DNA from: Paraburkholderia madseniana
Lineage (GTDB): Bacteria > Pseudomonadota > Gammaproteobacteria > Burkholderiales > Burkholderiaceae
Direction: 5' to 3'
Length of the DNA stretch: 64,000 bases
Assembly: GCF_009690905.1 (NCBI RefSeq)
Contig: NZ_VOSW01000003.1
Coordinates: forward strand, 1-64,000
Under the pieces are notes generated by a model. That model was not told where the DNA came from. It was given only the letters and a program-made list of their open reading frames with translations, and searched no databases. Positions within the stretch are counted from its first letter, which is position 1; each line of letters opens with the position of its first letter. This document shows, in pieces, positions 8,292-17,009 of the stretch. The position numbers and the translations under genes were made by a program.

Positions 8292-9778
8292 AAGTCCTGA
8301 TTGCAAGGATGAACCACGAGACCAACACGTTCTCGCCAGTGGCCACGCCGCTTGCAGCGTTCGGCCGCAATGGCCCGAGCTACGGCGAAGACGCGCTCAA
8401 CGACAACAAGGGCATGCAGACGGCAATGGCCGCGTTCATCGATGCAGCCGAGCGCGAGCATGCTGGAATCGTGACGCCCATTTCCGCATCGGCGAATCCG
8501 AGCGGACCCGTCGAAGCCGCCGCGTACGACGCGATCTGCGATGCAATCGTTGCGGCCACAACGGGCTGCGATGCCGTGATGCTCGACCTGCACGGTGCGA
8601 TGGTCGCCGAGAATACGAACGACGGTGAAGGCGATCTGCTCGAACGCGTGCGCGCCGCGCTGCCCGATGCGCCGATTGCTGTCGCACTCGATCTGCATGG
8701 CAACGTCACGCAGAAGATGATCGACAACGCCGACGTGATCGTCAGTTTCAAAACCTATCCGCACGTCGATATGTACGAGACCGGCGCGCATGCGGCGCGT
8801 CTGCTGTTCGATCTGGTCCACGGCAAGGCGAAGCCGGTGATCGCATGGCGCCAGCCGCCGCTGCTCACGCATACGCTGCGCAGCGCGACGGCCGAAGGCG
8901 CGATGAAGCGCGCGGTAGCCGCCGCGCGCGCGGCAGAGGCCGATGGCATGCTTGCTGTGTCGGTGCTGTCCGGCTTCTCGCTCGCTGATATCGAGGCGCC
9001 GTGTATCAGCGTCGTGGTGGTGGCGAACGGCGAGCGTGCGCAGGCGGAAGCTATTGCGGAGCGCATCGCGCGACAGATCTGGAACGAGCGCGAGGATTTC
9101 GTTTATCGCAGCGGGCCGCTGGCGGAGTCGGTCGCACAGGCCGCAGCGCTCGCGCAGGGCGCGGACAAACCCGTGCTATTGCTCGATCACGGCGACAACT
9201 GCATGTCGGGCGGCACGTGCGACACGATGGACCTGCTGGAGGAGGCGCTTAAGCAGAAGCTCGAAGGGGTCGTAAGCGGTCCGTTATGCGATCCGCAGGC
9301 CGTCGCGGCGCTGATGGCGGCGGGCGTCGGCAGCACGGTGACGGTGACGATCGGCAACAAGGTCGCAAGCAGCGCGGTGACGTCGCAGCCGCCGGTCGCC
9401 GTGACCGGTGTAGTGCGTGCGCTGACCGATGGCGAATACGTGATCAGCGGCCCGACCTACACAGGCCAGCGCGCGTTCATGGGGCGCGCGGCGGTGCTCG
9501 ACACCGGCACGGTCAAGCTCGTGATGACCGAGCGCACGCATGAACCCTGGGACCTCGGCGTATTCGAGAGCGTCGGCATCGATCCGCGCCGCGCGCGTTT
9601 CCTGTTGCTCAAATCACGCATGTACTGCCGGCCGGTTTTTGTGCCGATCGCCGCCGGCCTGGTGGAGTGCGATAGCCGCGGTGTGACGAGTTCGGATTAC
9701 GGGCTGTTCAAGTTCGAGCACGTGAAGCGGCCAGTTTTTCCGCTGGACGTGCAGACCGAGTGGATGTCGACGAACTGA
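8288..9778 (+). CDS. M81-family metallohydrolase (MlrC/microcystinase C type)
   Basis: A 496-residue protein; the ATG at 8288 overlaps the preceding stop as ATGA. The N-terminus MKVLIARMNHETNTFSP and the motifs MLDLHGAMV, ALDLHGN and LLLDHGDN mark the M81/MlrC family, with Asp and His side chains expected to bind zinc. Family members are annotated as peptidases because of MlrC, but many sit beside amidohydrolases and ABC importers. It probably acts on the same substrate path as the M20 enzyme. It is the last gene of the operon, and the tRNA-Val gene follows. Confidence 0.85.
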   Translation: MKVLIARMNHETNTFSPVATPLAAFGRNGPSYGEDALNDNKGMQTAMAAFIDAAEREHAGIVTPISASANPSGPVEAAAYDAICDAIVAATTGCDAVMLDLHGAMVAENTNDGEGDLLERVRAALPDAPIAVALDLHGNVTQKMIDNADVIVSFKTYPHVDMYETGAHAARLLFDLVHGKAKPVIAWRQPPLLTHTLRSATAEGAMKRAVAAARAAEADGMLAVSVLSGFSLADIEAPCISVVVVANGERAQAEAIAERIARQIWNEREDFVYRSGPLAESVAQAAALAQGADKPVLLLDHGDNCMSGGTCDTMDLLEEALKQKLEGVVSGPLCDPQAVAALMAAGVGSTVTVTIGNKVASSAVTSQPPVAVTGVVRALTDGEYVISGPTYTGQRAFMGRAAVLDTGTVKLVMTERTHEPWDLGVFESVGIDPRRARFLLLKSRMYCRPVFVPIAAGLVECDSRGVTSSDYGLFKFEHVKRPVFPLDVQTEWMSTN

Positions 9779-9860
9779 AGCGGGTTGAACAACGAACCGC
9801 GTACGAATTACCGAACGAACCGGCGGACGCTCGTCCGCGAACATACTTGCCGCGCAGGGC

Positions 9861-9889
9861 TTGTGCGACGCGCCCGGAGTCTCTATAAT
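9861..9889 (+). promoter_or_regulatory. sigma-70 promoter of the tRNA-Val gene
   Basis: TTGTGC (9861-9866) and TATAAT (9884-9889) are separated by exactly 17 bp, and the -10 box lies 12 bp before the tRNA 5' end. A GC-rich stretch follows the -10 box, as in stringently controlled stable-RNA promoters. Confidence 0.75.
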
Positions 9890-9901
9890 TCGCGCCTCTA
9901 A

Positions 9902-9978
9902 AGGCTCGTAGCTCAGTTGGTTAGAGCACCACCTTGACATGGTGGGGGTCGTTGGTTCGAATCCAATCGAGCCTACCA
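9902..9978 (+). tRNA. tRNA-Val, anticodon GAC
   Basis: The 77-nt cloverleaf can be folded by eye. Acceptor AGGCTCG pairs with CGAGCCT, the D stem is GCTC/GAGC, the anticodon stem is CCACC/GGTGG with loop TTGACAT (anticodon GAC at 9936-9938), and the T arm is GTTGG TTCGAAT CCAAT. The discriminator is A and CCA is encoded (9976-9978). I found no second copy of its 3' end in the window, so there is no sign that it served as an integration site here. Confidence 0.95.
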
Positions 9979-9991
9979 ACGCATATGTGAC

Positions 9992-10021
9992 GTAGACGAA
10001 AGCGGCTCCGCTTTCGTCTAC
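9992..10021. terminator. bidirectional hairpin after tRNA-Val
   Basis: A perfect 14-bp inverted repeat, GTAGACGAAAGCGG with CCGCTTTCGTCTAC, separated by 2 nt. It lies between the tRNA gene (plus) and the convergent amidohydrolase stop at 10024 (minus), so it probably ends both transcripts. There is no long T tract. Confidence 0.75.
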
Positions 10022-10023
10022 TG

Positions 10024-10959
10024 TCATGTTCTCGCATCACATCGGCGCACATCGTCATCGTGCGGCTGTCCTGTCAGTTTCTCCCCTTCGTATTGCCTGT
10101 ATTTCGCCACAGCCTGATTCGTTCGCTGTTCGAATCCGTAGAACAACGCAGGGGTCGTGCATAGAATCGTGTCGACCATCGCTGCGTCCAGGCCGAGTTC
10201 CAATAGCGTCGATAACGACTGGCCGTAGTTCATCACCTGTTCGTACTGCGTATGGGGCCAGTCGCTTCCCCACATCAGCCGCTCAGCACCGAAGTGTTCG
10301 ACAAGCTGGCTCGTCGCCTCATGCACAAAGGCAGAACCGGGAACCGCACATCGGTAGGCGCCCGAGACCTTGACCCACACGCGGCCGGTTCCGCCATAAC
10401 CGAGCAAGGTCTTGAAGCCGGGATCGTGAATTCCTTTCTCAGGGTCGGGGCGTCCGAAATGATCGACGACCACGGGTACGCCGGCTTCCAGCAACCGGTC
10501 GAGCATCGGTGCCAGGTCCTGCGCATTCCGGTGTAGTTCGATGTGCCAACCCAGTCTTGACAATCGTTCGAGCAACGGCGTCCATGATTTCTCTCCCAGA
10601 TCCGGCAATGCCTGCTCGATCAGATTGAGCCGTATGCCGGTTATGCCTCGACCATGCAGCTCGGCTAGCGCTTCCTCTGAAGCATCGGGCGCAACCACCG
10701 CTACGCCCCTTAAGCGATGCGTGTCTTGCGATAGTGCTTGCAGCAGGTAGCGATTGTCCGTCCCGAGAAAGCTCGGTTGCACGAGAACCGCGCGCCCGAT
10801 GTCGTGCGCGTTCAGCAGTTGCAAATAGGTGTCGAGCGTGGCGTCGTAGCCAGGCGCGTAGCGCCGGCTATCCGTGAGCGGCAAGCCTCTCTCGAAGACG
10901 TGCGCGTGGGTGTCCACGCGGCAGGGGTTGGACTGAGCGAGGGATACGGGAGCACTCAT
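10024..10959 (-). CDS. amidohydrolase-family (amidohydro_2, lactonase-like) protein
   Basis: A 311-residue TIM-barrel hydrolase. The first metal motif VDTHAHVFERG is near residue 15. Later histidines are in WHIELHRNAQ and VVDHFGRPD, and the C-terminal Asp is in WGSDWPHTQ. This layout matches the group holding 2-pyrone-4,6-dicarboxylate lactonase and sugar lactonases. It lies 2 nt behind the MFS gene, so both are one operon under the same palindromic operator. A lactone or cyclic acid taken up by that carrier is the likely substrate, by inference. Confidence 0.82.
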   Translation of the reverse strand: MSAPVSLAQSNPCRVDTHAHVFERGLPLTDSRRYAPGYDATLDTYLQLLNAHDIGRAVLVQPSFLGTDNRYLLQALSQDTHRLRGVAVVAPDASEEALAELHGRGITGIRLNLIEQALPDLGEKSWTPLLERLSRLGWHIELHRNAQDLAPMLDRLLEAGVPVVVDHFGRPDPEKGIHDPGFKTLLGYGGTGRVWVKVSGAYRCAVPGSAFVHEATSQLVEHFGAERLMWGSDWPHTQYEQVMNYGQSLSTLLELGLDAAMVDTILCTTPALFYGFEQRTNQAVAKYRQYEGEKLTGQPHDDDVRRCDART

Positions 10960-10961
10960 GG

Positions 10962-12260
10962 TCAGCCCCGCGGCGGGTCCAGGGTCAATCGCGCGTTGTC
11001 GACGGCATCGGGCGTCGATTCGGGCACCACGCCACGCAGACGTTTGCCGCGCGTCTCGGGGAGCAGCAACACAGCGATCATCGCGAGGCCGTAAGCAATG
11101 GCCGCGTCGATTCCGATTGCCATACCGAGCGACATCGAATGACTCATGTAGCCAACGAGCACAGGGAAGCCCGCCGAAGCGATTCGTCCGAAGTTGTAGC
11201 AGAATCCGACGCCTGTGCCGCGCATGTCAGCCGGATACAGTTCGTTGAAAAGCGGGCCGAGGCTCGCTGGGATGCCCGCGGCGAACAAGCCGAGTGGGAA
11301 GCCCAGCACGAGCATTTGCGTGTTGGTCAGCGGCAGCATCACGTAAGCGAGAACCGTCACGATGCAGCAGAACGCGAAGAGGGCGACGTTGCGCCGGCGG
11401 CCAATGCGGTCGAGCAGATAAGCACTCGCCATGCAGCCGCACCAGAAGGCCACGATGACGACCGCCAGATAGCCACCGGTGTTCAGAACCGACAGGTGCC
11501 GTTCTTTGGCGAGGAAGGTGGGCAGCCATGTCATGATCGCGTAGTACCCACCGTGAGCGCCGGTGCCCAGCACGGCGCCGATCACGGTGGTCCGGAGCAC
11601 GCGCGGCTGGAAGACCTGGGTTATCTGCCCGAGCACCGAGACCTTGGGAGCAGCGCTTGCCGGCGCGACGCGTGCCGGTTCCTTCAGATTGCGCCGCACG
11701 AATAGAACCAGGCCGGCCGGCACGAGGCCGACGGCGAACATCACGCGCCATGCGGTGTCCGAGGGTAACCAGGAGAACGCCGCGGCATACACGAGCACGG
11801 CCGCACCCCAGCCGACCGCCCAGGCGCTTTGCACGGCACCCATCGCCTTGCCGCGGTGTTCGGTACGAATGGTTTCCGCCATCAGTACCGCACCTGCCGC
11901 CCACTCGCCGCCGAATCCAAATCCTTGCAGCGCCTTGAGAACCAGGAGTTGCGGGAAGTTCTGGGCGAACGCGCAGAGAAAGGTGAAGCCGGCGAACCAG
12001 AGGATCGTTATTTGCAACGTCCGAACGCGTCCGATGCGGTCCGACAACGCGCCTGCGATCCAGCCGCCGAGTGCCGAAGATATCAACGTCACGCTGCTGA
12101 TCGCGCCGGCCTGCGTATGGTCGATGCCGTACGCGGCAATGATCGCGGGGATGGCCAGGGTGAACATCTGCACATCGAGCGCGTCGAGCCCCCAACCCGC
12201 AAAGCACCCCCAGAAGGTGTTGCGTTCAAGGGGCGTGCCTTGCTTGTACCACGTGAACAT
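10962..12260 (-). CDS. MFS transporter, aromatic/organic acid:proton symporter type
   Basis: A 432-residue carrier with twelve hydrophobic segments. The ATG at 12260 (MFTWYKQGTP) is preferred because GGAG lies 6 nt before it; an upstream ATG at 12284 lies within the palindrome. The segment GWGLDALDVQMFTLAIP near the first helix carries the Asp typical of this symporter class, and GALSDRIGRVRTL is the loop 2-3 MFS signature. It is divergent from the GntR gene, with the palindrome overlapping the start region. It likely imports the acid handled by the downstream amidohydrolase. Confidence 0.88.
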   Translation of the reverse strand: MFTWYKQGTPLERNTFWGCFAGWGLDALDVQMFTLAIPAIIAAYGIDHTQAGAISSVTLISSALGGWIAGALSDRIGRVRTLQITILWFAGFTFLCAFAQNFPQLLVLKALQGFGFGGEWAAGAVLMAETIRTEHRGKAMGAVQSAWAVGWGAAVLVYAAAFSWLPSDTAWRVMFAVGLVPAGLVLFVRRNLKEPARVAPASAAPKVSVLGQITQVFQPRVLRTTVIGAVLGTGAHGGYYAIMTWLPTFLAKERHLSVLNTGGYLAVVIVAFWCGCMASAYLLDRIGRRRNVALFAFCCIVTVLAYVMLPLTNTQMLVLGFPLGLFAAGIPASLGPLFNELYPADMRGTGVGFCYNFGRIASAGFPVLVGYMSHSMSLGMAIGIDAAIAYGLAMIAVLLLPETRGKRLRGVVPESTPDAVDNARLTLDPPRG

Positions 12261-12282
12261 AGCCGTCTCCGTCGTGCTTATC

Positions 12283-12306
12283 ATGTAGTCATATATATGA
12301 CTACAT
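12283..12306. promoter_or_regulatory. 24-bp palindromic operator
   Basis: A perfect palindrome: ATGTAGTCATAT followed by its reverse complement ATATGACTACAT. It sits just upstream of the MFS start and about 100 bp before the GntR gene. A second copy of one half-site lies before the next MFS gene at 13303-13316. The symmetry and the repeat next to a GntR-type regulator make it the probable binding site of that protein. Confidence 0.75.
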
Positions 12307-12406
12307 GAATGGTGGTCGCAAAGCCGCGAAAAGTCATTGAGTATTAACCCTTGCTCACGTCGCCGCCGCGGGATGTTGTACAGTAGTTACTCCTCTGAAC
12401 AACTAT

Positions 12407-13159
12407 ATGAATGCTATGGAAGCAACCTCTTTCGTGACCAAGCCGGATGGTCGGTTGCCCCGTTATCAGCAATTGCGTGACGACCTGGTTGGCCGGATTG
12501 CTGCAGGTGAGTGGGCCCTGGAGGAGCCCATCGCCACGGAGGCGGAGTTGGGGCAGTTCTATAACGTCTCCACTGGCACGGTTCGTAAAGCGATTGATCT
12601 GCTCGTTGTCGACGGCGTGCTCACGCGCAGCCAGGGCAAGGGCACATTTATCCGCCGGCCCCGTTTCGATTCGTCGCTGTTTCGCTTCTTCCGTTTCAAG
12701 TCGCGCGACGGCGAGCCGGTGCGGCCGACCGCGCGCGTGCTCAGGCGCGAGATCGTGAAACCCGGCGAAGAAATTCGCTCTACTTTGGGCATGAAAGCCT
12801 CCGAGAAAGCGATCCACCTTTCGCGTGTGCGCCTGATCGAAGGCCAGGCGGTTCTGTCTGAAGAAATCTGGTTGCCGCGCGCGCGTTTCGAACCCTTGGC
12901 CACGTTGCCGCTCGGCGATTTCGAGGACTTGCTGTATCCGTTGTATGAGCGTCTTTGCCGGCAGATCGTGGCGTCCGCTACGGAAATCTTAAGAGTAGAA
13001 CAAGCCACATCCGACGATGCCTCGCTTCTCGATGTAGCGGTCGGCAGCCCTGTCATCCAGGTCCAGCGTGTCGCGTCGGACTTCGCGGGCACGCCGTTCG
13101 AATGGCGCAGCACGCGCGGCGCCGCCGCGACGTTTCAGTACCAGGTGGAAATCCGCTGA
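12407..13159 (+). CDS. GntR/HutC-family transcriptional regulator with UTRA domain
   Basis: A 250-residue regulator. Residues about 14-80 are the GntR winged helix (RYQQLRDDLVGRIAAGEW, NVSTGTVRKAIDLLVVDGVL, SQGKGTFI). The rest is a UTRA effector domain (SEKAIHLSRVRLIEGQAVLSEE in the middle, VASDFAGTPFEWRSTRGAAA at the end). It lies between two transport units and near the 24-bp palindrome, so it probably represses both carriers and perhaps itself. The effector is unknown. Confidence 0.9.
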   Translation: MNAMEATSFVTKPDGRLPRYQQLRDDLVGRIAAGEWALEEPIATEAELGQFYNVSTGTVRKAIDLLVVDGVLTRSQGKGTFIRRPRFDSSLFRFFRFKSRDGEPVRPTARVLRREIVKPGEEIRSTLGMKASEKAIHLSRVRLIEGQAVLSEEIWLPRARFEPLATLPLGDFEDLLYPLYERLCRQIVASATEILRVEQATSDDASLLDVAVGSPVIQVQRVASDFAGTPFEWRSTRGAAATFQYQVEIR

Positions 13160-13292
13160 GTCGGCGGCCCGCTGGAATACAGCGGAGCTGATCCGCCTCA
13201 ACCTCACCCCGCTTTTTGAACGCAGCGCCGCCAGGACCGCTGGGGCCGCATGCGCCTATTCGGGTATCACCTCATGGTGTCCGATGCCAGTT

Positions 13293-13316
13293 CATATAAA
13301 CATATATATGACTACA
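13293..13316. promoter_or_regulatory. second, degenerate copy of the GntR operator
   Basis: ATATATATGACTACAT (13301-13316) matches the right half and centre of the palindrome at 12283-12306; the left half (TTCATATAAAC) is degenerate. It lies about 85 bp before the MFS start at 13402, a suitable place for repression of that gene by the adjacent GntR protein. Confidence 0.6.
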
Positions 13317-13401
13317 TCAATCTGGCCGTTTCCCTCGACGTAGCGGCTGCCATGCCGCGAGGCGAGTGTCGATGGCGGCCGGCGAGAAAACCGGAGCGGA
13401 C

Positions 13402-14712
13402 ATGTCTACGCAGGCAGGATTTGAGCAGCAGGTAATGAAGAAGATGGCGTGGCGGCTGATGCCGCTTCTGATCGTCATGTTTCTGATTTCGTTTATCGAC
13501 CGCCAGAACGTCGGTTTCGCCAAGCTGGAGATGGTGCATGCTCTCGGCATGACGGAAGCGTCATACGGGCTGGGCGCCTCGCTGTTCTTCATCGGCTATC
13601 TCATCTTCGAGGTGCCCAGCACACTGGCGTTGCATCGCTTCGGCGCGCGGACCTGGCTCGCCCGCATCATGATGACCTGGGGCGTGGTCACGGTGCTGAT
13701 GGCGTTCGCGCGTTCGCTGCCCGTCTTCTATTCCTTTCGCTTCGCACTGGGCGTTGCCGAAGCCGGTTTTTATCCCGGCGTCATCTACTACCTCACGCAG
13801 TGGTTCCCACAAAGCTATCGCACCAAGGTGCTGGGGTTCTTCACGCTGGGCAGTTCGCTCGCCAACATGCTGGGCTCGCTGGTCGGTGGTCTTCTGCTGA
13901 CGTTGGGCGGCACATGGGGCTTCGCGGGTTGGCAGTGGGTGTTTATCGCCACCGGCATTCCCGCCATTCTGATTGCGTTCGTCGCGCTCAAATTCTTGCC
14001 GAATTCCGTGCAGGAAGCGCCGTTCCTTTCGCAGCAGGAGAAGGACGTCGTCATCGCCGCGCTCAAGCGGGAAGCGTCGGATGACGCCAAGGCGACGCGG
14101 CCATGGGGTGCCTTGCTCGATCCGAAGGTTCTCATGTTCGCGTTGACATACATGCTGATGTCGACGTCGTTGTACGGGGTGACCTACTGGATGCCGACGC
14201 TGCTGAAAAGCGATGGCGTGTCGTCGTCGCTGAACGGTGTGTTGAACATGATTCCGTGGGCGCTCGCGACACTGCTTCTGCTGTGGCTGCCCGGCAAGCT
14301 CAAGCGTGAGCGCGTCGTGTTGAAGGCGATGAGCGTGGTGGCCGGCATCGGCGTCGTTTGCTTTGCGTCGAGCCTCGTCCTGCCGACCCCGTCGTTGCGT
14401 TTCGCCGCGCTATGTCTGGGCGGGGCGTGTATCCCGTTGCTCTATCCGTGCTTCTGGTCGCTGCCCCCGCGGTTCTTCTCCGGCGCAAGAGCCGCAGCGA
14501 GCGTGGCGGCGATCAACGCGATCGGCAATCTCGGCGGCTTTGCCGGACAGAACCTGATGCCTTATGTCGGCAAGGTGGCGCACAGCCATGTCGCACCGAT
14601 GCTGGTGCCGACGGCGTGTCTGTTCGCGTTGGGGATCGGCACGGCTTTGGCCGCGCTGATCGGCTCGCGTCGCAGGATGGCGCTCGAGTCGGCGACGATT
14701 CGTCCGACGTAG
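13402..14712 (+). CDS. MFS transporter, anion:cation symporter (ACS) type
   Basis: A 436-residue carrier. The ATG at 13402 follows GGAG at 5-6 nt spacing, so the upstream in-frame ATG at 13366 is not needed. FISFIDRQNVGFAKLEM in helix 1 and the downstream GASLFFIGYLIFEVPS are typical of the ACS group (tartrate, hexuronate and phthalate carriers). Twelve hydrophobic segments are visible. The preceding half-operator suggests shared control with the carrier at 10962. No catabolic gene follows it, so its substrate is open. Confidence 0.87.
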   Translation: MSTQAGFEQQVMKKMAWRLMPLLIVMFLISFIDRQNVGFAKLEMVHALGMTEASYGLGASLFFIGYLIFEVPSTLALHRFGARTWLARIMMTWGVVTVLMAFARSLPVFYSFRFALGVAEAGFYPGVIYYLTQWFPQSYRTKVLGFFTLGSSLANMLGSLVGGLLLTLGGTWGFAGWQWVFIATGIPAILIAFVALKFLPNSVQEAPFLSQQEKDVVIAALKREASDDAKATRPWGALLDPKVLMFALTYMLMSTSLYGVTYWMPTLLKSDGVSSSLNGVLNMIPWALATLLLLWLPGKLKRERVVLKAMSVVAGIGVVCFASSLVLPTPSLRFAALCLGGACIPLLYPCFWSLPPRFFSGARAAASVAAINAIGNLGGFAGQNLMPYVGKVAHSHVAPMLVPTACLFALGIGTALAALIGSRRRMALESATIRPT

Positions 14713-14718
14713 ATCCCG

Positions 14719-14853
14719 TCAAGGACGGAGCAGATCGAAGCCGGCCAGCACGACGACCCCGCTTACCACGATCAGCGCTACCGAATGCTGTCCGAAGTAA
14801 AGAAGGGCCGCGGCTGACCAGCTAGTAGCTGCGAATGCTGCAATACGTTTCAT
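14719..14853 (-). CDS. 44-aa membrane microprotein linked to the permease gene
   Basis: A short frame of 44 codons begins 3 nt after the permease stop. The product starts MKRIAAFAATSWSAAALLYF, continues GQHSVALIVVSGVVVLAGF and ends DLLRP. It contains two short hydrophobic segments and looks like a two-pass microprotein. The preceding sequence GGGGTTTTAAAGC gives only a weak ribosome binding site, so it would be expressed by coupling to the permease. I recognise no family. It may be a small subunit of the permease or a 3' relic. Confidence 0.5.
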   Translation of the reverse strand: MKRIAAFAATSWSAAALLYFGQHSVALIVVSGVVVLAGFDLLRP

Positions 14854-14856
14854 GCT

Positions 14857-15912
14857 TTAAAACCCCAATGCAATAGCCAATAACCCGCTGACCACCCCGC
14901 AAACCACCACCGCCAGCGCCACGACCGTCAGCACGCGCCTGGGGAACGAGCGCCCAAGCATGGCCATCGACGGCACGCTGATCAGCGGCAGCGTCATCAG
15001 CAACGCGCCGGCCGGGCCTGCGGCCATGCCGAAGGAGAGCATGGCCTGAATGATCGGTACTTCGCCCGCGGTCGGAATCACGAACAAGGTTCCGGCGATC
15101 GCCAAAGCGACGATCCACAGCAGGCTGTTATCGATGCTGGGTCCGATGTGCGGGAACAGCCATGCTCGCGCTGCGCCGAGAATCAGCACCAGGACGATGT
15201 ACTCAGGAATCAGCCGCAGCGTCATTGTTCCGAGGATTTTCACCCAGCGTGTGAACGCGGTGCCCGGATCGTCGGTGGTGACGAGTTGCGCCATGGCGTC
15301 GCGCGACGCTTCGGCTTCCTTCGGCGTGACCATGCGGTTCACCAGATAGCCGAGGCCGAACACCATCACGAGGCCGAGGGCGAGCCGCAAACCCATCCAT
15401 TGCCAGCCGAGCACGAAGCCCATGAAGATCAGCGTGGCCGGGTTCAAAGCGGTATTGCCCAGCCAGAACGCGATCGCCGCGCCCGGTGCGGCCTGACGGG
15501 CGCGCAAGCCGGCCACGACCGGCGCCGCGCAGCACGTGCACATCATGCCCGGCAAGGACATCAGGCCGCCCTTCACCACGCTGCTGAAATCGGTCCGGCC
15601 GAGCGCGCGTGCGACCCACTGCGGCGGAATCAGCGCCTGTACCGCCGAGCCCAGCAGAAGGCCGAGCACCATGGCTTGCCAGATCGCCTTGCCGTAGGCC
15701 AGCGCGTAATCGATGGCCGCCTGCCACGAGGCCGCCGGTGCGCTCGACGCCGTGCCCATCAGGATCGACTTGCCGATGGAATGCTGACTCGCGCCGACGA
15801 ACGCGCGGTTGTAGTACGGAAACCACTTCACATAGAAGAGGCCGACGACGGCGATCAGCAGGAACACGATCCAGCCAAGGGCGACGCGGGGCTGCCGAAG
15901 GGTTGATTGCAT
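14857..15912 (-). CDS. DUF318/ArsP-like permease
   Basis: A 351-residue membrane protein with about eight to ten helices. The cysteine-bearing motif GMMCTCCAAPVVAGLRAR near residue 120 and a second motif, FWLGNTALNPATLIFMGFVL, place it in the permease family that includes YraQ- and ArsP-like proteins. ArsP exports trivalent organoarsenicals through Cys pairs. Here it lies 29 nt downstream of selU and 1.3 kb from selD on the same strand, so transport of a selenium species is a reasonable guess but unproven. A 44-aa membrane microprotein follows at once. Confidence 0.78.
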   Translation of the reverse strand: MQSTLRQPRVALGWIVFLLIAVVGLFYVKWFPYYNRAFVGASQHSIGKSILMGTASSAPAASWQAAIDYALAYGKAIWQAMVLGLLLGSAVQALIPPQWVARALGRTDFSSVVKGGLMSLPGMMCTCCAAPVVAGLRARQAAPGAAIAFWLGNTALNPATLIFMGFVLGWQWMGLRLALGLVMVFGLGYLVNRMVTPKEAEASRDAMAQLVTTDDPGTAFTRWVKILGTMTLRLIPEYIVLVLILGAARAWLFPHIGPSIDNSLLWIVALAIAGTLFVIPTAGEVPIIQAMLSFGMAAGPAGALLMTLPLISVPSMAMLGRSFPRRVLTVVALAVVVCGVVSGLLAIALGF

Positions 15913-15941
15913 ATTGGATGGTCTTGAACGTTAGTTTTTAG

Positions 15942-17009
15942 TCAGACGACAGCGAGCGCGCTGTTATCGAATTGGGCAAGCAGGGCTTTTGCCTGTTCAA
16001 CGACATCGGCGTCGTTGGGCCGAAAATTCATTTGCAACGCCTGCGGCAACTGCACGAAATGCTGACGGCTGCTGCGCGCATACGCTGGATCATAGTGCCG
16101 TTCGATCAGCTCGCGAGCGAGCTCGGCCCGGCTATTTTCATCGACGAGGTGTTGCCAGCCCGTGACACGTTCGCGGCTATGCAAACCGATCATCTTCTGC
16201 AACTGCGCTTTCAACGATTCAGGATCGTCGAACAGATTTGCATAGTCATGCAGCAGGAACGCCGCACGGTCTTCGTGGCTCGATAACACTTCGACGCAGG
16301 CGCCCTGATGAAACGTGTCGAGGAGCGCGAGCGGCAGCGCAATCGAACCGATCCGCCGGCTCTCCGCTTCGACGAACACCGGCCGTTTGGGATCGAACGT
16401 GCGCAGGGCGCTCACCAGCAGCGTGTCGAAGCGCTTTTGCGACGGCTGCTCAATGCCTGCCCATGCGCCGAGCAGCGAGCCGCGATGGGCGGCCAGTGCT
16501 TCGAGGTCCAGCGTTTGCGCACCCGCCTGGCGCAGCGCTTCCAACAGGCGTGTCTTGCCGCTGCCGGTCGGGCCCACTAGTGCGATGTAATTGAATTTCT
16601 TCGGCAACGTCTCGAGGGTGTCCAGCGTTGCGCGCCGGTAGCCTTTATAGCCGCCGTCCAGCTGACGTGCCTGCCAGCCGATCATATTGAACAACGTCGT
16701 GACCGAACCCGAACGTTTCCCGCCGCGCCAGCAATAGATCAGCGGCCGCCAGTTGCGCGGCCGGTCGGCGAAGGTGGTTTCCAGGTGGTGCGCGATGTTG
16801 CGCGCAACCAGCGCCGCGCCGATCCGGGTGCCTTCGAATGGCGAGACCTGCTTGTAAGTCGTGCCGACCAGAACACGCTCTTCGTTGCTCAGCACAGGCG
16901 CGTTGAGCGCGCCGGGAATGTGGTCTTCGGCGAATTCTAAAGGCGTGCGCACGTCGATGATTTCATCGAAATCACCGGCTTGATCTAGGCTGACAAGTAG
17001 GTTTTTCAA
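15942..17009 (-). CDS. selU: tRNA 2-selenouridine synthase (geranyl-2-thiouridine/selenouridine)
   Basis: A 355-residue SelU/MnmH protein. Residues 1-125 are a rhodanese domain (IIDVRTPLEFAEDHIPGALN) with the catalytic cysteine in IYCWRGGKRSGS. From about 140 there is a P-loop domain, GPTGSGKTRLLEAL. The enzyme replaces sulfur of wobble 2-thiouridine in tRNA Lys, Glu and Gln with selenium from selenophosphate, via a geranylated intermediate. It sits in line with selD (177 bp upstream) and the permease (downstream), so selenium supply and its second use are grouped. Confidence 0.95.
   Translation of the reverse strand: MKNLLVSLDQAGDFDEIIDVRTPLEFAEDHIPGALNAPVLSNEERVLVGTTYKQVSPFEGTRIGAALVARNIAHHLETTFADRPRNWRPLIYCWRGGKRSGSVTTLFNMIGWQARQLDGGYKGYRRATLDTLETLPKKFNYIALVGPTGSGKTRLLEALRQAGAQTLDLEALAAHRGSLLGAWAGIEQPSQKRFDTLLVSALRTFDPKRPVFVEAESRRIGSIALPLALLDTFHQGACVEVLSSHEDRAAFLLHDYANLFDDPESLKAQLQKMIGLHSRERVTGWQHLVDENSRAELARELIERHYDPAYARSSRQHFVQLPQALQMNFRPNDADVVEQAKALLAQFDNSALAVV

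Noticed and set aside
9902..9978. tRNA-Val as attachment site of a genomic island
   Set aside because: No repeat of its 3' end, no integrase and no mobility genes were found in the window.
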